Assembly: GCA_003240735.1 (NCBI GenBank)
Contig: QFNE01000019.1
Location: 1 to 54,601, forward strand
Source: Paracoccus denitrificans
GTDB taxonomy: Bacteria; Pseudomonadota; Alphaproteobacteria; Rhodobacterales; Rhodobacteraceae
Direction: 5' to 3'
DNA: 54,601 bases
The position numbers and the translations under genes were made by a program. Shown here one piece after another: positions 32,260-40,560 of this stretch (position 1 is its first letter; every line of letters begins with the position of its first letter). A model generated the notes under the pieces. The model did no database searches and had not been told where the DNA came from. It saw only the letters and a list, made by a program, of their open reading frames with translations.

Positions 32260-34390
32260 CACCGGCGTCTGCGGTCGCCGGGGTGGCGGCCGCGGGGGCT
32301 GTGTCGGCCGAAGACTCGGGGGCAGCATCGGCCTTGCGACGGCGGCGCTTGGGCTTTTCGACCGGCTCTGCCGCGGCGTCCGTAGATGCAGGCTCGGCTT
32401 CGGCATCCGTCTTCTTGCGGCGGGTGCGACGCGGCTTAGGTGCGTCCTCGGTCACTGCATCAGCCGGGGCGTCGGCGACCGCTTCGGCCTTGGGCTTGCG
32501 CGGCGCACGAGCCTTGCGCGGCTTCTTCTCCGGCTCGGCAGATGTCTCGGCGGATGCCTCCGGCGTCGGATGCGTCAGGGTGACGACTGGTTCGATCACC
32601 GGCGCATCGGCCACGACATCGACCGGCGCAGCGTCCACCACCGCACTGTCGGCGGCGGGCTTTCGGCGAGAGCGTTTGCGAGCAGGACGGTCGGACGTAG
32701 CCTCAGCGGCAGAGGCGGGTGCTTTTTCCGCTACTGTGGTATCCGCGACCGGGGTCGCAGTCAATTTGGGCGCGGCTGCGTCGTCCGCCTTGCGGCGCGA
32801 CGCCAGCGTGTCGGTGCGGAAGCTGACGCGCATGAAATCGGGGACGTGATCCCCCATGCCCATCAGGGACGGGCCGCGGTCACGGCGGTGGTGACGGTCA
32901 TCACGGTCGCGGCGTTCGTCACGGTTGGTGTCGCGGTTGCCTTCACGATGGCTGTCGCGACGGTCATCGCGCGCGTTATCGCGACGCTCTTCGCGGTGAT
33001 CGTCACGCTTGCGGTCGTCGCGTTCGCGTGCGGGTTGCTCGGCCTTGACCGGCGCAACCGCGGCTTTGTCGTCGTGCTTGGGCTCTGCTGCCACTGCGGG
33101 CGTGGCCGCTTTGGGCTCGTCCCGACGCTCGGCACGATCTTCGCGTCCCCGGTTTCGACCGCGCGAACGGCCCCGGCCTTCGCGACCCTCACGCTCCGAC
33201 CGTTCTTTCGGCGGCTGTTGGGCGGCGGCGGACAGGCTGAATCCTTCGGGTGCGTCGACGCGCGGCAGCGTCGCCTTCACCAAGTTTTCGATGCCGGCGA
33301 GGTTCTTTTCATCGGCTGGCGTGGACAGCGAGATCGCCGTTCCAAGCCGACCGGCGCGACCCGTGCGGCCGATGCGGTGGACATAGTCTTCCGCGTGGCT
33401 GGGCAGGTCAAAGTTGATCACGTGGCTGACGGCGGGAATATCCAGTCCGCGCGCGGCCACATCGGATGCCACCAGAAAGCGCAGCTTGCCGTCGCGGAAC
33501 CCGTCAAGCGTGGCCATCCGCTGACGCTGATCAAGGTCACCGTGGATCGGCGCCGCGTCATAACCGTGCGCCTTCAACGACTTGGCAACGATATCGACGT
33601 CGGTCTTGCGGTTGCAGAAGATAATCGCGTTCTTCAGCTTGTCGCCTTCAGCGTCGATCACAGCGCGCATCAGCTCGCGCTTCTGCTTGGCGGCCTGGTC
33701 TTTGCGCGTGGGCGTGATTTCGATCAGACGCTGTTCGATGGTTTCGCTGGTCGTGGCCTGACGCGCAACTTCGATCCGTTCGGGCGAATGCAGGAACGTG
33801 TCGGTGATCCGCTCGATCTCTGGCGCCATGGTCGCGCTGAAGAACAGCGTCTGACGGGTGAACGGCGTCAGCTGGAAGATGCGTTCGATGTCGGGGATGA
33901 ACCCCATGTCCAGCATCCGGTCCGCTTCGTCGACGACCATGATCTGGACGCCTGACAGCAGCAGCTTGCCACGTTCGAAATGGTCCAGCAGCCGGCCCGG
34001 CGTCGCAATCAGCACGTCGACGCCGCGGTCGATCAGCTTGTCCTGTTCGCCGAAGCTGACGCCGCCGATCAGCAGCGCCTTGGTCAGGCGGGTGTTCTTG
34101 GCATAGGTGTCGAAGTTTTCGGCGACCTGCGCCGCCAGTTCGCGCGTCGGGCACAGAACCAGCGAACGCGGCATACGCGCCCGTGCGCGCCCACGGCCAA
34201 GTAGGGTGATCATCGGCAGCGTGAAGCTAGCGGTCTTTCCGGTCCCCGTTTGGGCAATACCCAGAACGTCACGGCCTTCCAGTGCGGGCGGGATCGCCCC
34301 GGCCTGAATCGGTGTCGGCTGTTCATAGCCGGCCTCTGCCACAGCAGACAGCACCTTGGGGTCGAGTTTGAGGTCAGAGAATTTGGTCAT
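32246..34390 (-). CDS. DEAD-box RNA helicase with long charged C-terminal extension
   Basis: A 714-residue RhlE/DeaD-like helicase. The Q motif precedes AQTGTGKT (46-53), then PTRELAAQV, DEAD (154-157), SAT (185-187), and the second RecA domain with VASDVAARGLDIP and HRIGRTGRAGR. From about residue 385 the protein becomes low complexity: Arg/Glu-rich, then an Arg/Asp-rich stretch with many RDDRR/RDERR units, then Ala/Glu/Lys blocks like the acidic-basic ends of RNA-degradosome partners. The tail is nearly as long as the core and probably binds RNA or protein. It ends inside the lnt start region. Confidence 0.93.
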   Translation of the reverse strand: MTKFSDLKLDPKVLSAVAEAGYEQPTPIQAGAIPPALEGRDVLGIAQTGTGKTASFTLPMITLLGRGRARARMPRSLVLCPTRELAAQVAENFDTYAKNTRLTKALLIGGVSFGEQDKLIDRGVDVLIATPGRLLDHFERGKLLLSGVQIMVVDEADRMLDMGFIPDIERIFQLTPFTRQTLFFSATMAPEIERITDTFLHSPERIEVARQATTSETIEQRLIEITPTRKDQAAKQKRELMRAVIDAEGDKLKNAIIFCNRKTDVDIVAKSLKAHGYDAAPIHGDLDQRQRMATLDGFRDGKLRFLVASDVAARGLDIPAVSHVINFDLPSHAEDYVHRIGRTGRAGRLGTAISLSTPADEKNLAGIENLVKATLPRVDAPEGFSLSAAAQQPPKERSEREGREGRGRSRGRNRGREDRAERRDEPKAATPAVAAEPKHDDKAAVAPVKAEQPARERDDRKRDDHREERRDNARDDRRDSHREGNRDTNRDERRDRDDRHHRRDRGPSLMGMGDHVPDFMRVSFRTDTLASRRKADDAAAPKLTATPVADTTVAEKAPASAAEATSDRPARKRSRRKPAADSAVVDAAPVDVVADAPVIEPVVTLTHPTPEASAETSAEPEKKPRKARAPRKPKAEAVADAPADAVTEDAPKPRRTRRKKTDAEAEPASTDAAAEPVEKPKRRRRKADAAPESSADTAPAAATPATADAGDASA

Positions 34391-34674
34391 CGAGGTCTTT
34401 CTTCCGGGATGTGCGTCACGTCCGACTTGCCGCAGAGATACTCATGCTGACGGCAGATACTGGGACGCGAAACAAATCCAGGCGCCCCTCGGCTGCCCGC
34501 CGGATGCGGGCATCGCGCGTTTAGCGCAGATTGTCGCACCCGTCAACGTTTCACCAAGTTGCGGGTAAAGCGGTGAAGGCGCCAAAACCGGCCTTTGGGC
34601 GGGGTGCGGGCCTTGCGTGTGATGCGTGAATGCTCCATCACCGCCAACGTATGCAAGCTGATAGGGGCAGGGTC

Positions 34675-35652
34675 ATGGCCGATCTGGATATGAACGCGAA
34701 ACCGACCGAAGATATCGACATCGCCGATGTCTTTGGCATCGACAGCGACATGAAGGTCAAGGGCTTTGCCGAACGAACCGACCGCGTGCCGGATCTGGAC
34801 CCGACCTACAAGTTCGACCCCGACACGACTTTGGCGATTCTGGCCGGGTTTGCCTATAACCGCCGGGTGATGATCCAAGGTTATCACGGCACCGGTAAAT
34901 CGACCCATATCGAACAGGTGGCCGCGCGGCTGAACTGGCCTTGCGTGCGCGTGAACCTTGACAGCCACGTCAGCCGGATCGACCTGATCGGCAAGGACGC
35001 CATCAAGCTGGTCGACGGCAAACAGGTCACCGAGTTCCACGAAGGCATCCTGCCCTGGGCGCTGCGTCATCCCGCTGCGATCGTATTCGACGAATACGAT
35101 GCCGGCCGCGCGGACGTCATGTTCGTGATCCAGCGCGTGCTGGAAGCCGAGGGCAAGCTGACCCTACTGGACCAGAACGAGGTGATCGCCCCGAACCCCT
35201 ATTTCCGGCTGTTCGCGACGGCCAACACCGTGGGTCTGGGCGACACCACCGGGCTTTATCACGGCACGCAGCAGATCAACCAGGGCCAGATGGACCGCTG
35301 GTCGCTGGTCGCGACGCTGAACTACCTCAGCCACGATGCCGAAGCGGCCATCGTGTTGGCGAAGGTGCCGCAGATGAACACTGAAAAGGGCCGCAAGATC
35401 GTGGCGCAGATGGTCACGCTGGCCGATCTGACCCGGACCGCGTTCATGCAGGGCGATCTGTCCACGGTCATGTCGCCCCGGACGGTCATTTCATGGGCGC
35501 AGAACAGCCGCATCTTCGACAATGTCGGCTATGCCTTCCGCCTGACCTTCCTGAACAAATGCGATGAGCTGGAGCGGCAGACCGTCGCCGAGTTCTATCA
35601 GCGTCTGTTCGACGAAGAGCTGCCCGAGAGCGCAGCGGCAAAGGCGGGCTGA
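34675..35652 (+). CDS. cobS: Cobaltochelatase subunit CobS
   Basis: A 325-residue AAA+ ATPase subunit of the aerobic CobNST cobaltochelatase, which inserts cobalt into hydrogenobyrinate diamide. Walker A GYHGTGKST is at residues 69-77, Walker B is IVFDEYDAG, and the sensor region includes RLFATANTVGLGD. The conserved N-terminus (DVFGID, VPDLDPTYKFDP) is intact. CobT is 2.9 kb downstream; CobN is not in the window. The same proteins are also called porphyrin-type chelatase ATPases in genomes without the pathway. The stop is 3 bases from the next start. Confidence 0.93.
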   Translation: MADLDMNAKPTEDIDIADVFGIDSDMKVKGFAERTDRVPDLDPTYKFDPDTTLAILAGFAYNRRVMIQGYHGTGKSTHIEQVAARLNWPCVRVNLDSHVSRIDLIGKDAIKLVDGKQVTEFHEGILPWALRHPAAIVFDEYDAGRADVMFVIQRVLEAEGKLTLLDQNEVIAPNPYFRLFATANTVGLGDTTGLYHGTQQINQGQMDRWSLVATLNYLSHDAEAAIVLAKVPQMNTEKGRKIVAQMVTLADLTRTAFMQGDLSTVMSPRTVISWAQNSRIFDNVGYAFRLTFLNKCDELERQTVAEFYQRLFDEELPESAAAKAG

Positions 35653-35655
35653 GCG

Positions 35656-36441
35656 ATGGCAACCAAGCTGCAGATCGAAGTCGATCTCGATTATACCCTG
35701 CAACAACCCGGCCCCGCGATCCTGTCGGTCGAGGCGGCAGGGGCCGAGGGTCAGACCATCATCGATGCAAGCATCGACCTCGGGCAGCTGGAACATTTCG
35801 GGCGCGTCCCGGGCGAAGAGGGGATCGGCGAAAAGATCGTCATCCGCACCGCCAACGGCATCCATTGCGCCTATCGCGCGGTTGTCGAGGTGACACGGCC
35901 GGATATCGTCCTCACGACGCTGGCCGCGGTCGATTATGACCTGCTGCCGGGCGATGCCCTGCGCTATCTTCTGCCGTCGATGTACTGCGAGGCGGAGCGC
36001 TTTGTTCCGTTCGTCGGCGAGACCTTTGGTGAACTGGCGGGCGGGGCCAAGGTGGTGGCGATCCGTGACTGGATCAGTCAGCACCTTTCCTATGTCAGCG
36101 GGACGAGCACGTCAGAGACCACGGCGACCGACACGTTTTTGGAACGCCGGGGCGTCTGCCGCGACTACGCCCATCTGATGATTGCCATGTGCCGCGCAGG
36201 ATCCATCCCCGCACGCATCGCCAGCGGCTTTGCCCCGGCGGTCGAGCCGCCGGATTTTCATGCCGTGGCCGAGGTTTATCTGGCTGGCGAATGGCACTCG
36301 GTCGACGCGACCGGCATGTCGACACCTGCAAACTTTGCCTTGATCGCCGTGGGCCGGGACGCGCTGGACGTGGCCTTCATGACCACCACAGGTGCGGCCG
36401 ACATGCAGACTCAGTCGGTGCGCGTAACGCAGATTTCGTAA
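35656..36441 (+). CDS. Transglutaminase-like family protein
   Basis: A 261-residue cytoplasmic protein of the transglutaminase-like cysteine hydrolase superfamily. The triad is visible: Cys168 (RRGVCRDYAHLMI), His202 (PDFHAVAEVYL) and Asp217 (SVDATGMS). The first 120 residues form the beta-sandwich found in the bacterial family. No signal peptide is seen. The start is 3 bases after the cobS stop, so it is very likely translated from the same transcript. The biochemical role of bacterial members is mostly unknown (peptidase, amidase or cross-linking). Confidence 0.87.
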   Translation: MATKLQIEVDLDYTLQQPGPAILSVEAAGAEGQTIIDASIDLGQLEHFGRVPGEEGIGEKIVIRTANGIHCAYRAVVEVTRPDIVLTTLAAVDYDLLPGDALRYLLPSMYCEAERFVPFVGETFGELAGGAKVVAIRDWISQHLSYVSGTSTSETTATDTFLERRGVCRDYAHLMIAMCRAGSIPARIASGFAPAVEPPDFHAVAEVYLAGEWHSVDATGMSTPANFALIAVGRDALDVAFMTTTGAADMQTQSVRVTQIS

Positions 36442-36449
36442 TGCAGATA

Positions 36450-36476
36450 CCCTGCCAGCCCACCGGGACGGCAGGG
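36450..36476. terminator. Hairpin between converging transglutaminase and FMN reductase genes
   Basis: CCCTGCC at 36450-36456 pairs with GGCAGGG at 36470-36476 around a 13-base loop that is partly self-complementary. There is no T-tract on either strand, so the strength as a terminator is uncertain. Confidence 0.4.
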
Positions 36477-36483
36477 CATCACG

Positions 36484-37068
36484 TCACTTCTGACGCGCGG
36501 CGACGGTGGCATTTGTCCACCACGTCATATCGGCCAGCAGCCCTTTGAGAGACGCATCCAGATTGGCCTCGATCGCGCTGATCGGCTCATCCGCGCCGAG
36601 GGGCGAGACCTTGAAGAAGTCACCGCCACCGATATGGACGGCGGTGCGAACCGGCACCATCTGAAGCTCGACCGCGATGGCGCGCAGATGTTCCAGCGCA
36701 CGCGCACCGCCCATGCTGCCATAGGCCAGCGCACCCATCGGCTTGTGGGTCCACTCCACATACGCCTGATCCAGCGCGTTCTTCAGCGCGCCGGTGATCG
36801 AGTGGTTGTATTCCGAGATGACGAAGATGTAGCCGTCATACTCACCGATTTTCTTCTGCCATGCGACCGCGTTGGCGTCCTGCGACGGCACGTAGGCATT
36901 CGACGCGACCTCATCGAAGAACGGAAGATGGAAGTCGCGCAGGTCGACCAAATCGAAATCCAGATCGGCGTTGTCCTTGATCTTTTCCATCAGCCAGTTG
37001 GCGGGCTTGTCGGCAAAACGCGTCTTGCGGGTCGAACCTATGATGACGGCAATCCGGGGCTTGGACAT
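36484..37068 (-). CDS. NADPH-dependent FMN reductase family protein
   Basis: A 194-residue flavodoxin-fold reductase. The FMN phosphate loop is GSTRKTRF (residues 11-18), and the second site is VISEYNHSITGALKNALDQ, a typical NAD(P)H:quinone/FMN reductase signature. No signal peptide. Such enzymes reduce FMN, quinones, azo dyes or chromate. It is divergent from an HxlR regulator, and most HxlR regulators control the neighbouring redox gene, so it is likely to be its target. Confidence 0.9.
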   Translation of the reverse strand: MSKPRIAVIIGSTRKTRFADKPANWLMEKIKDNADLDFDLVDLRDFHLPFFDEVASNAYVPSQDANAVAWQKKIGEYDGYIFVISEYNHSITGALKNALDQAYVEWTHKPMGALAYGSMGGARALEHLRAIAVELQMVPVRTAVHIGGGDFFKVSPLGADEPISAIEANLDASLKGLLADMTWWTNATVAARQK

Positions 37069-37072
37069 TTCT

Positions 37073-37119
37073 GGTTACTCTCCGTATGTTGGTATCTATC
37101 CGTAACCAATCGCTAGCGA
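37073..37119. promoter_or_regulatory. Putative HxlR operator in the divergent promoter region
   Basis: GGTTAC (37073-37078) and GTAACC (37102-37107) form an inverted repeat around a centre that also contains a direct repeat of CCGTA. Just beyond it is a perfect 10-bp palindrome, TCGCTAGCGA (37110-37119). Both lie in the 82-base gap shared by the reductase and the HxlR gene, where an autoregulator would bind. Confidence 0.45.
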
Positions 37120-37150
37120 CCGGGTTCCAGACCGGCAAGTAGGCACCAGA

Positions 37151-37525
37151 ATGATACCGCGTGACGTCAAGGACACCCAGAACTGCCAGCGCATCAGCCA
37201 GATGCTGTCCCGGATCGGGGATAAATGGACGCTGCTGACCGTGCGGGCGCTTGGCGAGGGGCCGCGCCGATTTTCAGAACTGAAGCGAGAGTTGGGCAGC
37301 ATCTCTCAGAAGATGCTGACGGTCACGTTGCGCAATCTGGAACGCGACGGATTCGTGACCCGCACCGTCACCCCGACCACGCCGCCGCAGGTCAGCTATA
37401 CGCTGACAGAACTGGGGCGCGATCTGTCCTGCCCGATCTCAAAGCTGGCTGATTGGACGTTTGCGAACTGTGACGCCATCGACCGGGCGCGAGAGGCGTA
37501 CGACGCCCGATCCGAAGTCGCCTGA
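37151..37525 (+). CDS. HxlR family transcriptional regulator
   Basis: A 124-residue winged-helix protein. The family pattern is CQRISQMLSRIGDKWTLLTV, then RRFSELKRELGSISQKMLTV (recognition helix), then TLRNLERDGFVTRTVTPTTPPQVSYTLTELG in parts. The Cys near residue 12 is the redox or reactive-electrophile sensor in characterised members (YodB/HypR type). It is divergent from an FMN reductase and probably controls it and itself. Confidence 0.9.
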   Translation: MIPRDVKDTQNCQRISQMLSRIGDKWTLLTVRALGEGPRRFSELKRELGSISQKMLTVTLRNLERDGFVTRTVTPTTPPQVSYTLTELGRDLSCPISKLADWTFANCDAIDRAREAYDARSEVA

Positions 37526-37528
37526 CCG

Positions 37529-38467
37529 CTACATCTGACGGTTCAGGGCCAGAACACGCATCAACGCGGCGTCACGCGCCTTGGCCAACTCGGCCGGGCT
37601 GCGCCCTTCGGCCGCCACGGCCATACCGTCGATCAGCGTGCGGGCCGTGGCTGCATCAAGGCGCGGCGTCCCCAGATCGTCCCACCATGTTTCAAATGCC
37701 GGTCCCAGCCGGTCGATGAACCCTGCCATCCCGTCCGCACCACCGGCCAGATGAAACACCATGTTCGGCCCCATGAAGCACCAACGCACGCCAAGCGCCT
37801 GGGTCACGGCGCGGTCGATGTCGGCCACGGATGCGACGCCTTCGTTCGCCAGATTGACAGCCTCGCGCCACAGGGCGGATTGCAGACGGTTCACGACATG
37901 GCCCGGCATTTCCTTGTTCAGGCGGATCGGCTGTTTTCCGATGCCTTCATAGAATGCCATGGCGCGTGTGATGATGTCGTCAGGCGTGGCAGCGCCGCCG
38001 ACGACCTCGACCAGCGGGACAAGATGCGGGGGGTTGCACGGGTGGCCGACGGCCAAACGTTCAGGATGGGCCATCTCCGCCTGCATGTCGCTGGGCCGGA
38101 TGCCCGAGGTTGAAGACAGGATCAGCGCGTCAGACGCCAGTGCAGGCTCGATCGCGGCCAGCAGCGCTTGTTTGACAGACAGCTCCTCGGGGGCGCATTC
38201 CTGCACGACCTGCGCGCCTTTCACCGCGGCAGCGGGGTCGGTATGAAAGCGCAGACGCGCGAGTCCCTGTTCGATGCTGTCCGTCGTCAGCCCCAGTGTC
38301 ACGAGGTCCGGCCAGACCGTCGCGACGCCGTCACTAAGCCGCTTTTCGGCGTGGGGGTCGGGGTCGGACGCGGTGACATTCAGCCCGGCGGCCAGAAACG
38401 CGGCCACCCAGCTTTGCCCGATTGTGCCGGCGCCGATGACGGCGGCGTTCGTTATCCCGTTCAGCAT
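37529..38467 (-). CDS. 3-hydroxyacyl-CoA/carnitine dehydrogenase-type enzyme
   Basis: A 312-residue NAD-dependent dehydrogenase with Rossmann motif GAGTIG (12-17), the ASDPDP loop after strand 2, the central VVQECAPEELSVKQ, STSGIRPSDMQ and the catalytic AVGHPCNPPHLVPLVEVVGG (His near residue 141). The C-terminal helical half contains MPGHVVNRLQSALWREA and GPNMVFHLAGG. This layout fits L-carnitine dehydrogenase and related short 3-hydroxyacyl-CoA dehydrogenases that lack the fused hydratase. The substrate is not certain. It converges on the HxlR gene with 3 bases between. Confidence 0.85.
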   Translation of the reverse strand: MLNGITNAAVIGAGTIGQSWVAAFLAAGLNVTASDPDPHAEKRLSDGVATVWPDLVTLGLTTDSIEQGLARLRFHTDPAAAVKGAQVVQECAPEELSVKQALLAAIEPALASDALILSSTSGIRPSDMQAEMAHPERLAVGHPCNPPHLVPLVEVVGGAATPDDIITRAMAFYEGIGKQPIRLNKEMPGHVVNRLQSALWREAVNLANEGVASVADIDRAVTQALGVRWCFMGPNMVFHLAGGADGMAGFIDRLGPAFETWWDDLGTPRLDAATARTLIDGMAVAAEGRSPAELAKARDAALMRVLALNRQM

Positions 38468-38583
38468 CGTTTTGCCCCGCTTTGCACGACGCGCAATCCA
38501 TCACGGCAGCGACGGTCCCGCAAGGGCCGCACCCTCTCGACTTCCAACGGCGGTTGCGCGAAAAGCAGCACCGGAGGCCGCCG

Positions 38584-40443
38584 ATGAAGAAGTCCGACAA
38601 CCCCGCAGATCCGTTCAAGCGCGCCCTGACCGAGGCGACACGTGCCTTGGCCAATGAGGCAGAGTTGAACGTCACCTTTACCGCTGACCCGTCCGGGGTC
38701 GCGGGCGACACCATGCGCCTGCCACAGATCAGCCGCCGGATGACGCGGGACGAGGTCGTGCAGGCGCGCGGCACCGCCGACGCGCTCGCCATGCGCGTGC
38801 GCCACCACGACGCCGCCACGCACGCACGCTACGCCCCCGCAGGCCCGATGGCCCGAGAGCTGTACGAGGCGATGGAAACCGCGCGGGTCGAGGCGCTGGG
38901 TGCGCGCGACATGCCGGGTGCGCTGTCCAACATCGACGCCAAGATCGGGGCCGAGGCGGATCGCAAGGGGTACGCCCAGATCAAGGCGCCCGCCGATGCG
39001 CCGCTGGCGGTTGCCGCCGGATATATCGTGCGGCAGGCGGCGACCGGTCGCGCTCTGCCCGCCGCCGCGCAACATGTTGCGGACCTGTGGCGACCGTTCG
39101 TGGAAGGTCAGGCGGCCAATGCGTTGGACGGCGTCAACGCTTCGCTTGGTGATCAGGCGGCGTTTGCGCGTCTGGCGCGGCAGATCATCACCGACCTTGG
39201 TTACGGCGACCAACTTGGCGACGACCCGGACGAACCGCAGGAAGACGAGGCCGACGAAAACGCCGAGCAGGACAGCGAAGCCGGCGATAACCAGGCCCGC
39301 GAACAGGACGACAGCGACGAGGCTGACGCTTCGCCCGAACGCAGTCAGGAACGCACGCAGGACGAACGTCAGGCGCAGGTGTCGCTGGACGATCAGGCCG
39401 ACGATGAGCTGGTCGAGGATGCCGAGCAGCCTGACAGCGACATGCCACCCGAGTTGCCACCGCCGGTCAGCGATGCCTCGGCGGACTACAAGGTCTATAC
39501 TCAGGCGTTCGACGAAGAGATCGCGGCCGAGGATCTGGCCGACCCCGCCGAGCTGGAGCGCCTGCGCGCATATCTGGACAAGCAGCTAGAGCCCCTGCGC
39601 GGGGCTGTCAGCCGGCTGGCGAACAAGTTGCAGCGTCGCCTGCAGGCCCAGCAGAACCGCAGCTGGGAATTCGACAAGGAAGAAGGCGTTCTGGATGCCG
39701 GACGGCTTGCCCGTGTCGTGGCCAACCCGACGATGCCGCTGTCCTTCAAGGTCGAAAAGGATACCGAATTCAGGGACACGGTCGTGACCTTGCTGCTGGA
39801 CAACTCCGGCTCGATGCGGGGGCGACCGATCTCGATCGCGGCGATCTGCGCCGATGTTCTGGCCCGCACGCTGGAGCGTAGTCAGGTCAAGGTCGAGATC
39901 CTTGGCTTCACCACCCGCGCGTGGAAGGGCGGTCAAAGCCGCGAACAGTGGCTGCAGAACGGGCGGCCCGCAAATCCGGGGCGGTTGAACGACCTGCGCC
40001 ACATCATCTACAAGCCCGCCGACGCGCCCTGGCGGCGGGTCAGGCCGAATCTTGGCCTGATGATGAAGGAAGGTCTGCTGAAGGAAAACATCGACGGAGA
40101 GGCGCTGGAATGGGCGTATCGCCGGATGATGCGTCGGTCAGAGGCACGCAAGATCCTGATGGTGATTTCGGACGGCGCCCCCGTCGACGATTCGACGTTG
40201 TCGGTGAACCCCGCGAACTATCTGGAGAAGCACCTGCGCGATGTGATCGAGATGATCGAAAAGCGTCGTCAGGTCGAACTGCTGGCCATCGGCATCGGAC
40301 ACGACGTCACGCGGTATTACGAACGCGCCGTCACGATCACTGACGCCGAACAACTGGCAGGTGCGATGACCGAACAACTGGCCGCCCTGTTCGAGGCGGA
40401 CCCACGCAAGCGGGCGCGTACGATGGGGGGCGGGCGACGCTAA
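38584..40443 (+). CDS. cobT: Cobaltochelatase subunit CobT
   Basis: A 619-residue CobT. The N-terminal region to about residue 210 is helical, followed by a strongly acidic linker (about 215-290, rich in Asp/Glu/Gln/Ser) and the C-terminal von Willebrand A domain whose MIDAS motif DNSGSMRG starts at residue 406, with VISDGAPVDDSTLS further on. CobT and CobS form a two-tier ring that drives cobalt insertion by CobN. The ATG at 38584 has GGAGG upstream. It is separated from cobS by four unrelated genes, whereas in many relatives the two are adjacent. Confidence 0.93.
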   Translation: MKKSDNPADPFKRALTEATRALANEAELNVTFTADPSGVAGDTMRLPQISRRMTRDEVVQARGTADALAMRVRHHDAATHARYAPAGPMARELYEAMETARVEALGARDMPGALSNIDAKIGAEADRKGYAQIKAPADAPLAVAAGYIVRQAATGRALPAAAQHVADLWRPFVEGQAANALDGVNASLGDQAAFARLARQIITDLGYGDQLGDDPDEPQEDEADENAEQDSEAGDNQAREQDDSDEADASPERSQERTQDERQAQVSLDDQADDELVEDAEQPDSDMPPELPPPVSDASADYKVYTQAFDEEIAAEDLADPAELERLRAYLDKQLEPLRGAVSRLANKLQRRLQAQQNRSWEFDKEEGVLDAGRLARVVANPTMPLSFKVEKDTEFRDTVVTLLLDNSGSMRGRPISIAAICADVLARTLERSQVKVEILGFTTRAWKGGQSREQWLQNGRPANPGRLNDLRHIIYKPADAPWRRVRPNLGLMMKEGLLKENIDGEALEWAYRRMMRRSEARKILMVISDGAPVDDSTLSVNPANYLEKHLRDVIEMIEKRRQVELLAIGIGHDVTRYYERAVTITDAEQLAGAMTEQLAALFEADPRKRARTMGGGRR

Positions 40444-40560
40444 CTGTCGCCCCCTGCGAAAGAATTTTCGACCGCGGCCAGTTGTCACGCCGCGTCCTTG
40501 TTGCATCGGGTATCATCCACGCGGCGAATACCCGGACGCGTGATCTTGAGGGGACTTGGA

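Noticed and set aside
30661..32385. A 574-codon plus-strand frame opposite lnt
   Set aside because: Antisense to lnt, whose Glu-Lys-Cys triad is intact; Arg/Gln/Asp-rich shadow with no domain.
32159..33955. A 598-codon plus-strand frame opposite the DEAD-box helicase
   Set aside because: It lies antisense to the helicase (including its charged tail) and the lnt start, and looks like the reverse-frame shadow of repeated Arg/Asp codons. No domain or ribosome site is seen.
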